A stretch of 10,469 nucleotides of DNA from assembly GCA_028876035.1 (NCBI GenBank), contig JAGWTK010000109.1:1-10469 (forward strand), written 5' to 3'. Made by a program: the position numbers and the translations under genes. Below, piece after piece: positions 1 through 5,998 of the stretch. Origin of the DNA: Bacteroidota bacterium. Its GTDB lineage: Bacteria; Bacteroidota; Bacteroidia; Chitinophagales; Chitinophagaceae. Each line of letters starts with the position of its first letter. The stretch's first letter is position 1. The notes under the pieces were generated by a model. It saw only the letters and a list, made by a program, of their open reading frames with translations, searched no databases and had not been told where the DNA came from.

Positions 1-267
1 AGTGATGCCCGCCGGCGAAATCTTACAGATAGTTTGGGGATAGTTGTCCTTGAATTGCTTGGTAATTTCGATATAACCTGCTTCGCGGAGTTTGTTCAGC
101 TGAACACTGAGGTTTCCGGCCGTAGCATTCGTCTTCTCCTTTATGAACGTAAATTCTGCCTCTTTCACACTGATCAGCAGCGACACCACCGCGAGCCTTA
201 ACTGGGAATGTAATATGGGATTTAAGTCTTTAAACAAGGGCAAGCCGGTTTGTGCAATGGTAGCCAT
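1..267 (-). CDS. Winged-helix transcriptional regulator, C-terminus cut by window edge
   Basis: An open frame starts with ATG at 267 and runs off the left edge, giving the first 89 residues. It begins MATIAQTGLPLFKDLNPILH and continues with a helix-turn-helix-like stretch (LRLAVVSLLISVKEAEFTF, then a recognition-helix-like NATAGNLSVQLNKLREAGYI) and the start of a beta wing (IEITKQFKDNYPQT). This is the layout of the Bacteroidota winged-helix family related to ArsR/MarR regulators (HTH_34 type). Known members are small cytoplasmic DNA-binding proteins of about 100 residues, so only a short C-terminal piece should be missing. The start lies 17 bp after the stop of the membrane-protein gene upstream, so it is probably the last or near-last gene of the TonB-receptor operon and may control that operon. 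The ligand or signal cannot be told from the sequence. Confidence 0.85.
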   Translation of the reverse strand, partial: MATIAQTGLPLFKDLNPILHSQLRLAVVSLLISVKEAEFTFIKEKTNATAGNLSVQLNKLREAGYIEITKQFKDNYPQTICKISPAGIT

Positions 268-284
268 TTTTTAAGACGATCTTT

Positions 285-866
285 TTATTTTTCTCCTGCT
301 TTTCGCTGCAGTAAATGTCCGGGTATGATGTAACTAACGAGTATGGACAACGCTCCTGCGAGAGATTGGTAGTCGTAACTGAGGTAACTTGAACCCACAG
401 CAATTACCCAGGCGAGCAGCCCTCCCAGGATAAGCGGACGAAAACGCAGGAAACAACCGGATACGAATGTTCCCAGTCCGTACAACAAAATAAAGTAAGG
501 AAACACGGTGGTATTCCAGCCCTGTCTTCCCAGAATGGCCGACAAAACAAAAAAGCTGATGGCCATACCGGTCCAGAGATACTTCATCGCGTCATCAATA
601 TAAGTGCTCACCCTTCTTTCCATCCCTTCTTTGCTGCCGAGGTAGAAAGAAACCAGCACACCTGGAACCACTATCCACCATACGCGGTAGTGGTAGGGAT
701 ATTGGTAAATATGTTTGAGAATAAATTGAGCTGTAAAACCAGTAAATGTTAGCCATCCCCACAGCAGGAAATGCCTGCTATTGCCGGAGATGTTTTGCCT
801 GGTTTTCTCAATCATCGAACGGATCAGGAGCAGACTGTCCCGCGGTGAAAAGTTTTCTTCACTCAT
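285..866 (-). CDS. Six-helix integral membrane protein of unknown function
   Basis: A 193-residue protein starting MSEENFSPRDSLLLIRSMIE. A charged cytoplasmic N-terminal segment of about 32 residues is followed by six hydrophobic stretches at roughly 33-50, 62-78, 97-113, 119-140, 143-162 and 166-184, and a short basic tail (LLQRKAGEK). Trp and Tyr are abundant at the membrane borders. I see no catalytic motif and do not recognise a named family. The frame stays open upstream to an ATG at 1109, but that start would overlap the upstream gene by more than 200 bp. ATG 866 lies 31 bp after the upstream stop and gives a sensible N-terminus, so I chose it. The next gene, a winged-helix regulator, starts 17 bp downstream. 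Small multi-helix proteins beside such regulators may act as partner or sensor proteins in Bacteroidota, but that role is inference. Confidence 0.8.
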   Translation of the reverse strand: MSEENFSPRDSLLLIRSMIEKTRQNISGNSRHFLLWGWLTFTGFTAQFILKHIYQYPYHYRVWWIVVPGVLVSFYLGSKEGMERRVSTYIDDAMKYLWTGMAISFFVLSAILGRQGWNTTVFPYFILLYGLGTFVSGCFLRFRPLILGGLLAWVIAVGSSYLSYDYQSLAGALSILVSYIIPGHLLQRKAGEK

Positions 867-897
867 ACATGTTGATTGATGCCTGTTAAAGGCTGTT

Positions 898-1527
898 CTA
901 TTGACAAGCTGCCAGCTTTTCTTCGGCCTGTTGCTGGCCCCAGGATGGATACAAAGGTTTTGGTTGTGCCGACTTAAACAGGGCCACTGCTTTTTCAAAC
1001 AATGGTTTTGCCTTTGCCTTACCCCCGCCAAATTGTTCCGGAGTTCCGAACATTGCTTCTCCCTGTAAATAATAGAGCCGTGGATTGTTTGGATCAAGTG
1101 CAAGGCCATTTTTTAAAGCAGCGGATGCCTGCATCCCAAAGGTTTGCCAGCGTGTTTGCGGGTCCACAATCATTTGCTGGGTTGCTACCATATTTTCGAT
1201 TGCATACAACTCTGCATTTTTTTCAATGGCTTCCGCTTTATTGAGGTACACTTTTATTTTTTCTGCGTTGGCGTCCTTGTCTTTTACATCCGGCATCCAT
1301 CCAGCAAGGGTTTGTGACAGCGCGGCATAGTAGTATGGCAGCCACTGTGTTTTTTCCGCATCTCCCACCCTTTCAAATGCAGCGGCTACATCCTGGAAAT
1401 CGGCGGGTGTTTTAGCGGAATCCATCAGTGCCAGGTTTTTTTTCATGACTGCGGTGTAGCGGTCCGACTGGGCCAATACGGGAATCGCAAATACAGCCAC
1501 CAGCAGTACTAAGAGACATTTTTTCAT
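898..1527 (-). CDS. Exported TPR-like helical protein
   Basis: A 209-residue protein with a clear Sec signal peptide: two lysines, a hydrophobic core (CLLVLLVAVFAIPVL) and a probable cleavage site near residue 19 (VLA-Q). The Cys at residue 4 lies in the n-region, not at a lipobox, so this is probably a soluble periplasmic protein and not a lipoprotein. The mature part looks all-helical. It has a tetratricopeptide-like unit near residues 140-185 (LDPNNPRLYYLQGEAMFG, then a helix with KAKPLFEKAVALF), and weaker helical hairpins before it. The family's role is probably protein-protein scaffolding. The gene starts 28 bp after the TonB-receptor stop and ends 31 bp before the membrane-protein start, which fits co-transcription. 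Its partner may be the receptor, but nothing in the sequence proves this. Confidence 0.85.
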   Translation of the reverse strand: MKKCLLVLLVAVFAIPVLAQSDRYTAVMKKNLALMDSAKTPADFQDVAAAFERVGDAEKTQWLPYYYAALSQTLAGWMPDVKDKDANAEKIKVYLNKAEAIEKNAELYAIENMVATQQMIVDPQTRWQTFGMQASAALKNGLALDPNNPRLYYLQGEAMFGTPEQFGGGKAKAKPLFEKAVALFKSAQPKPLYPSWGQQQAEEKLAACQ

Positions 1528-1555
1528 GTTATTGCTTTTTGAAGTTGATGTTTGA

Positions 1556-3799
1556 TTACAAATTATTGTTGATAGCGTCCTGGGATCGGTCTACTCCAAA
1601 ACTGATAAAGCATCCCACAAAATAAAAGCGGTTGGCCGGCGGCGTTACTGCCTGTTTGATCATGCCGTTATAGGAATAGTTATAGCCGTATACCGGGTTA
1701 TAGCCAAGTACATTGCTGATGCTGGCAAACCAAACAACGAACGATTTCGCGCCTGCTTTCCCGATGGACGGAACATATTCCATGCTGAAATTGAGACTGT
1801 GGTAGTCTTTGGTCTTACCCTGATCGACGATATAATATTTATTACCGCTGTTGAGCATGAAATTGTAATAGGGACGACCGGTGGCGTAGCTGTAGGTGAA
1901 ATTGATACCTGCTTTCAGTTTGGTGAAAAATTTTTTCGCCACGAGGGATGCAGTGTGTGTGGCCGCAAAATTGGGTGTAAGGGATGTGGTGTAATTGAGA
2001 TAATTGCGCTTTGTGTCCACGTAGGAGTAACTAATCCAGTAATCTATTTCTTTGATGGTTTTCTTATCCCTCCAGAACAATTCGATTCCTTTCGCATACC
2101 CATCACCGGAATTGTCGTATTGACTATAGTAATAGTTGACCGGGACAGTCTTTACGAGGTCCTTGTATTTTTTATAATACGCTTCTACCCTGAACACCTG
2201 GTCTTTGGTCATCTTCTGATAATTGACGATGTAATGCGTAGCGCGCGTAAAGCCCAGTCCGCGTGTATAGAACAATTGGATGTTTTCAGGCTTTTGATAG
2301 AATTCGCCGTAGGCCAGCGACACCTGCGCATCTTTTCCTGTTTTATAGGCCAGGGAAATGCGTGGGGCGATATTGGATTTGCTAATGACTGAATTTTGTT
2401 CCGCGCGCAATCCGATTTTAGCAGCCAATGCATTGGTCAGGTAGATATCGCTTTCTACAAAACCTGCGCTGTAGTGATCGATAAGCGTGCGAAGCGTGTC
2501 GTTGTAACCACTGCTATTGTAAGCATACTGGTATTCGCCGCCGAATCGGATCGCACTGATCCCGCCCAGCCTTTTTTCAAAGACTGCTTTCACCTGGGAC
2601 AAATCCTGGCGGTTATCCAATGAAAAATTTTTCTGTTGCAACCAGTAGTAGGCATTACCGGGCTGCTGTGGCTGATTGCTGCTGTTTTGCAGCTGCTGGC
2701 TGATAATGTCTTTATTGGTACTATACCCGCTGCCAAGGTTCATCTTCCAGCCATGGCCCAGGTATTCGCGCCAGCTAAGGTTATTGTACCAGTTGGTATT
2801 GGTAAGTGCAAAGGCATCTTTGAGAGCGGCACTATCGATATCAGCGCGGCGCAATCCAAGCTGACTATGTCCGAACGTGGTATAGTATTTAACCATACCG
2901 CCACGCTTTGTTTTGAACCTGAAATTGGCATCGCCCGAATAGAACCTCGGCACTTTAAAATAGTCTGGAATTTGTTTTACAGCTTTGATGTAGAGGCTGA
3001 TGTCGGTAAAGCCACCGTTAATACCCCAGGATGATTTCTTATTCTTAGCCACCTGCTGCGTACCAATACCGATAAATAGAGGTGAAATGGACGCGTCGAT
3101 TTCAGAACTGTCGGGCAGATCGATTGATTCCAGCAGCAATACCGATGACAATGCCTGTCCGTATTGTGCCGAATAGCCACCGGTGCTGAATACAGTCCCT
3201 TTAAATAGAAAGGGAGAGAACCGGCCACGTTGGGCGATGTCTGGCACACTGCTATAGTAGGGATTATTGACCAGGGTGCCGTCGATGTATTGCTTGGTTT
3301 CGTAGCCTGCGCCGCCTCGAACGAACAAGCCTTCCTGCTCGCCCACCTGCTGCGTTCCAGGGAGGGTCTTTAGCGCAGCGGTGATATCAGCATTGGACCC
3401 GGCGGTGGTGGCGATGTCCAGGGAGCTGAGTACGGCCCCCCGTTTAGAATCACCGGCGGAGAAAGATCCCGCGGTAATCGTCACCGCCCGCAATTCGCTG
3501 GGCTCCTCTTTTAATACGATATCCAGGGTGAGGTTGGTACCAGCTAATTGAACGGATTGCTCGAAAGGCTTATAGCCAATGGAACTTACCGTGATGGAAT
3601 GGGTTCCCTGCTCGGAGGTTTTGAACCGGAAACGGCCGCTCGAGTCGGAAGTGGCCCCATCATAACTATCCTTTATTGCGATACTAGCCCCCGGCACAGC
3701 CCTCCCGCGGTTATCCCGCACCCTTCCAGCCACCTGGGTCTGTCCGAATAAAACATTGAAATTCAATATTAATAATACAAAAATTGTAAACGTTCTCAC
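1556..3799 (-). CDS. TonB-dependent outer-membrane receptor with N-terminal carboxypeptidase-regulatory-like domain
   Basis: A 747-residue outer-membrane transporter. A signal peptide (MRTFTIFVLLILNFNVLFG, cleavage near 19) is followed by an Ig-like carboxypeptidase-regulatory-like domain at about 22-102 (VAGRVRDNRGRAVPGASIAI; GRFRFKT; VSSIGYKPFEQ). A plug domain follows at about 115-235 (ADITAALKTLPGTQQVGEQE, LFVRGGAGYETKQYIDGTLV), then a beta-barrel rich in alternating aromatic residues. The frame is open to an ATG at 3904, but that would add 35 residues ahead of the signal peptide and run through a tandem repeat. A GTG at 3799 puts a perfect signal peptide at the N-terminus, and a good promoter lies just upstream, so I chose GTG. 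No SusD-like gene is next to it, so it is not an obvious glycan-utilisation pair. The substrate is unknown: siderophore, cofactor, peptide and metal are all possible. It is the first gene of a four-gene operon. Confidence 0.93.
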   Translation of the reverse strand: MRTFTIFVLLILNFNVLFGQTQVAGRVRDNRGRAVPGASIAIKDSYDGATSDSSGRFRFKTSEQGTHSITVSSIGYKPFEQSVQLAGTNLTLDIVLKEEPSELRAVTITAGSFSAGDSKRGAVLSSLDIATTAGSNADITAALKTLPGTQQVGEQEGLFVRGGAGYETKQYIDGTLVNNPYYSSVPDIAQRGRFSPFLFKGTVFSTGGYSAQYGQALSSVLLLESIDLPDSSEIDASISPLFIGIGTQQVAKNKKSSWGINGGFTDISLYIKAVKQIPDYFKVPRFYSGDANFRFKTKRGGMVKYYTTFGHSQLGLRRADIDSAALKDAFALTNTNWYNNLSWREYLGHGWKMNLGSGYSTNKDIISQQLQNSSNQPQQPGNAYYWLQQKNFSLDNRQDLSQVKAVFEKRLGGISAIRFGGEYQYAYNSSGYNDTLRTLIDHYSAGFVESDIYLTNALAAKIGLRAEQNSVISKSNIAPRISLAYKTGKDAQVSLAYGEFYQKPENIQLFYTRGLGFTRATHYIVNYQKMTKDQVFRVEAYYKKYKDLVKTVPVNYYYSQYDNSGDGYAKGIELFWRDKKTIKEIDYWISYSYVDTKRNYLNYTTSLTPNFAATHTASLVAKKFFTKLKAGINFTYSYATGRPYYNFMLNSGNKYYIVDQGKTKDYHSLNFSMEYVPSIGKAGAKSFVVWFASISNVLGYNPVYGYNYSYNGMIKQAVTPPANRFYFVGCFISFGVDRSQDAINNNL

Positions 3800-3815
3800 G
3801 AAGCAATGATTTATA

Positions 3816-3847
3816 CAAAAATAAAGTAGTTTATAATATAAACCAGA
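3816..3847 (-). promoter_or_regulatory. Candidate Bacteroidota promoter for the TonB-receptor operon
   Basis: Read on the minus strand, 3823-3816 is TATTTTTG, an exact match to the Bacteroidota -7 consensus TAnnTTTG. A TCTG at 3847-3844, 20 bases upstream, resembles the -33 TTTG. Transcription would start near 3810, about 10 bases before the GTG start codon, giving a very short leader. The same 20-base spacing appears in front of atpB. Confidence 0.55.
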
Positions 3848-3884
3848 CTGCTGGTAACGGGATTTGGCCGCTGGTAAAGAAATG

Positions 3885-3912
3885 GTACCAAGTACCCAGT
3901 ACAAAGTACCAA
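3885..3912. repeat. Tandem 7-bp repeat, GTAC type (four units)
   Basis: Four consecutive heptamers on the plus strand: GTACCAA, GTACCCA, GTACAAA, GTACCAA. GTAC recurs exactly every 7 bp, at 3885, 3892, 3899 and 3906. The array lies upstream of the TonB-operon promoter in a gap without genes. Confidence 0.85.
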
Positions 3913-3990
3913 GACTTGATCCTTGTCTGTTGGAGGTTCAAAACCAAATGCAGGGAGTTGTGACCGCAAGAAATGAAAGAAAAAAATCAG

Positions 3991-4117
3991 GCCGTCACAC
4001 GTAGGTATCTATGCACTTGATTTTGTACCCGATAATGGTAAAGGGTATGGAGCAAGGGGCATAGCATCGAAAGCTAACCGCCAAAACACAACCAGCCGCA
4101 CAGGGGTATCTATGTAC
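3991..4117. repeat. Two diverged direct copies of a ~25-bp element
   Basis: The segments 3991-4016 and 4095-4117 align with small gaps: both begin GCCG, then have CACA, then an identical GGTATCTATG (4004-4013 and 4105-4114), then C/T followed by AC. TAGGTATCTA in the first copy is nearly self-complementary. The second copy runs directly into a 7-bp array. Function is unknown, and the resemblance could be partly chance. Confidence 0.4.
4044..4064. repeat. Weak 7-bp repeat, GCAAGG/GCATAG type
   Basis: Three degenerate heptamers on the plus strand, GGTATGG, AGCAAGG and GGCATAG, lie in register. The match between units is loose, so it is listed mainly because it sits between two better 7-bp arrays. 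Confidence 0.35.
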
Positions 4118-4148
4118 TAAGTACTTTGTACTATATACCAGATACAAA
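4114..4148. repeat. Tandem 7-bp repeat, GTAC/ATAC type (five units)
   Basis: Five heptamers in perfect register on the plus strand: GTACTAA, GTACTTT, GTACTAT, ATACCAG, ATACAAA. The core is the same as in the array at 3885-3912 and the decay is greater. It directly abuts the terminator at 4151-4177. The rest of the 393-bp gap (3905-4297) holds this array, the other repeats and the two terminators listed here. I see no gene in it. Confidence 0.75.
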
Positions 4149-4150
4149 AC

Positions 4151-4177
4151 AAAAAGCCAGGCATAGACATGCCCGGC
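4151..4177 (-). terminator. Second of two tandem intrinsic terminators after the T9SS-tail gene
   Basis: On the minus strand, GCCGGGCAT (4177-4169), loop GTCT and ATGCCTGGC (4164-4156) form a 9-bp stem with one G-U pair, followed by TTTTT and further T-rich sequence (4155-4142). It is the distal copy of a duplicated module. Confidence 0.8.
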
Positions 4178-4289
4178 GTTGTTGATCGTACCCTTTAAAA
4201 TAAATCGTTTATCGGAAAACCATGGCTGGTTGATGTTAAAAAGAGCCCCGTTTAGACAAACAGGGCGTTGTTGATCGTACCCTTTAAAA
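4175..4289 (-). repeat. Exact 26-bp direct repeat, each copy leading into a terminator hairpin
   Basis: The 26 bases at 4175-4200 and at 4264-4289 are identical and 89 bp apart. On the minus strand each copy begins TTTTAAAGGGTACGATC and ends in GCC, which is the first three bases of the following hairpin stem. The bases between the modules (4201-4237) are not repeated. Confidence 0.9.
4238..4266 (-). terminator. First of two tandem intrinsic terminators after the T9SS-tail gene
   Basis: On the minus strand, GCCCTGTTT (4266-4258), loop GTCT and AAACGGGGC (4253-4245) form a 9-bp stem with one U-G pair, followed by TCTTTTT. It lies about 30 bases after the stop codon of the T9SS-tail gene. Confidence 0.8.
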
Positions 4290-4297
4290 CTAAAATC

Positions 4298-5638
4298 TTA
4301 ATTCGTCGTTTTTACTACAGACTGAACAGCTGATTCATTTCCATTAATAACCCTTACTACATACATACCGGCGGGTACCTGTGACATATTGATGGTTTCA
4401 GTTTGGCTGGCGAATTTTACACTGTATGATTTCACTGCCTGGCCGTTGGCGGCTACCACCTGGTAAGTAACCTGCTTGCCCTGCCAGTTCTGCGGAACGG
4501 TTACCCGTACTTCGTTTACTACCGGGTTAGGATAAGCGCTTATTTTAGCAGTTTCTGTGTTTCCACCCACTTTTACCACTTTCACCGGCGACATTTTATA
4601 GTTACCGTCAAGGTCAACCATTTTAAGGCGATAGTAAATCATTCCATTGCTTCCGGCAGGCAGTTTATCGTTATAAGCGTAATTCACTACGATATCGCTG
4701 TTACCTGCTGCGAACACCATGGCCGCATCATTATAACTGCTTCCGTCAAAACTTCTTTCAACAATGAAGTAGTTTGAATTTTTTTCTTGTGTTGTTGACC
4801 ATTTCAGGGCAACGGTGCTGTTGTTCAGCGCGGCAGTCCAGTTAACAAGTGTTACAGGAAGCAGGCTGGTTACAGCAGTGGTATAGCTAAACGATTTAAA
4901 CCACAGTGAATACATACGGTCAGCGGCACCACTTACACCCGTGCTTTTAGCGCCTGTACGAATACGGAAGCTGCTGGTGTTTACATAATTGCTGGTAGCC
5001 ATTACTGCAGTAGCCGCTGTGTCGATATCTGTATAGTTGGTCACCGGTCCGTCGAAACGTTTTCCTACAGTTGTGAGCGTGCCAGACACCGTTTCCTGGA
5101 TGGAAGAAGCAACCAATGCAGTTGCTTGTTCCAGGGTATAGGTAGTTAAACCATAGTAAGACTGGTATTCGCTGATTTTGTCGTTGTTACCGTCGATATC
5201 CAGGCTGGTTACGCTGAAACTGTTTACAGGAACTGCTGCGCTGGTACCTGCTTTTACAAAGCTTACCTGGAATTCCATCCACCAGTCGGTATTACCGGCA
5301 GGCGAAGTATTGTTACCATAGGTTACCTGGGGTTGAAAAGCTTTATCGAAACCTGTGGTGGTCAAATCAATTGAAACAAGTTGTACCATTGCTGAAGAAC
5401 GACCGTTGATTCTTACCAGGGCATCCACACCACTCATCACAGAAGGAAAACGGTAGATAGCATTATCAGCGCCCGCTACACCACTTACTAAAGAACCGTT
5501 CTGAAATACCAGTTCTTTGGCAGTAGATTGTGCATTCAGCACAGAAAAAGAAGTAACTAAAAGAGCGATGGCAATAGCGGCTTTAACGATGGTTGAAAGC
5601 ACTGAGTTTGCAAGCTGGGCGGGGTACAAAAATTTCAT
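4298..5638 (-). CDS. Secreted protein with type IX secretion (type A) C-terminal sorting domain, function unknown
   Basis: A 446-residue secreted protein. The signal peptide has a long n-region and a hydrophobic core at about 19-34 (KAAIAIALLVTSFSVLNA), with cleavage near residue 36. Residues 40-256 form an apparent beta-rich domain with an acidic loop, DIDGNNDKISE (147-157), that resembles a calcium-binding loop. Residues about 262-358 form a fibronectin-III-like or linker domain common ahead of sorting tails (LPVTLVNWTA; TTQEKNSNYFIVERS; YYRLKMVDLDG). Residues 366-446 match the type A T9SS tail (ISAYPNPVVNEVRVTV; NGQAVKS; VPAGMYVVRV). Such tails direct export across the outer membrane and are normally removed there. 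I see no catalytic motif, so adhesion or ligand binding is possible but unproven. It stands alone, with 360 bp of spacer before it and two terminators behind it. Confidence 0.9.
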   Translation of the reverse strand: MKFLYPAQLANSVLSTIVKAAIAIALLVTSFSVLNAQSTAKELVFQNGSLVSGVAGADNAIYRFPSVMSGVDALVRINGRSSAMVQLVSIDLTTTGFDKAFQPQVTYGNNTSPAGNTDWWMEFQVSFVKAGTSAAVPVNSFSVTSLDIDGNNDKISEYQSYYGLTTYTLEQATALVASSIQETVSGTLTTVGKRFDGPVTNYTDIDTAATAVMATSNYVNTSSFRIRTGAKSTGVSGAADRMYSLWFKSFSYTTAVTSLLPVTLVNWTAALNNSTVALKWSTTQEKNSNYFIVERSFDGSSYNDAAMVFAAGNSDIVVNYAYNDKLPAGSNGMIYYRLKMVDLDGNYKMSPVKVVKVGGNTETAKISAYPNPVVNEVRVTVPQNWQGKQVTYQVVAANGQAVKSYSVKFASQTETINMSQVPAGMYVVRVINGNESAVQSVVKTTN

Positions 5639-5828
5639 AAAGTACGTTTTGAAAGGGTAAAGATGTTTGTACGGCCACAGGTAATTGGAAAACGGACATG
5701 ACTTTTCCAGGAGAATTGGAGACTATTCTTTAGAGAGAAAACACAAACTTGTTAAAGCGGAGATTGGGTACGGTCGATCAGAAGGAAGATTGGGTACTTT
5801 GGGAGAGGGTTTCTGTAACCCTGTGACA

Positions 5829-5860
5829 CAAAGATTAACCGTATTTTCCGAAGATGCAAG
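5829..5860 (-). promoter_or_regulatory. Weak candidate promoter for the T9SS-tail gene
   Basis: On the minus strand, AATCTTTG (5836-5829) differs in one base from TAnnTTTG, and CTTG (5860-5857) lies 20 bases upstream, the same spacing as the two better promoters here. It would give a leader of about 185 bases. Otherwise the spacer 5639-5945 holds an 11-bp direct repeat and a weak hairpin, but no gene that I can support. Confidence 0.3.
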
Positions 5861-5866
5861 TGTTTC

Positions 5867-5896
5867 AAAAAAAAATTTTGCCATTTTTTTCGGCAA
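5867..5896 (-). terminator. Weak hairpin with T-tract, possible back-up terminator
   Basis: On the minus strand, TTGCC (5896-5892), a 9-base loop and GGCAA (5882-5878) are followed by AA and nine T residues. The 5-bp stem is short. It lies about 50 bp beyond the strong terminator of the ATP synthase operon and could catch read-through. Confidence 0.3.
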
Positions 5897-5945
5897 GTGG
5901 TTCACAAGCTTCGATAATTGGTGAAGATCTTTCGTTGAACGACAA

Positions 5946-5975
5946 ATAAAAAAGCGGACCCGTTTGGATCCGCTT
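5946..5975 (-). terminator. Intrinsic terminator of the ATP synthase operon
   Basis: On the minus strand, AAGCGGATCC (5975-5966), loop AAAC and GGGTCCGCTT (5961-5952) form a 10-bp stem with one U-G pair, followed by a T-rich tail (TTTTTTAT). It starts 24 bases after the atpA stop codon, so atpA is the last gene of this transcript. Confidence 0.9.
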
Positions 5976-5998
5976 TGAATTTCAATCGCTTGATTAAA

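Noticed and set aside
867..1109. Longer N-terminus for the six-helix membrane protein
   Set aside because: It would overlap the exported TPR-like gene by over 200 bp in another frame, and the extra residues are basic and low in structure.
3885..4148. CRISPR array
   Set aside because: Repeat units are 7 bp with no unique spacers between them, and there are no cas genes.
5685..5924. Open frame of 79 codons on the plus strand (and 60 codons on the minus strand) in the spacer after atpA
   Set aside because: Neither translation resembles a known protein, there is no promoter or start context, and they overlap the likely regulatory region of the T9SS-tail gene.
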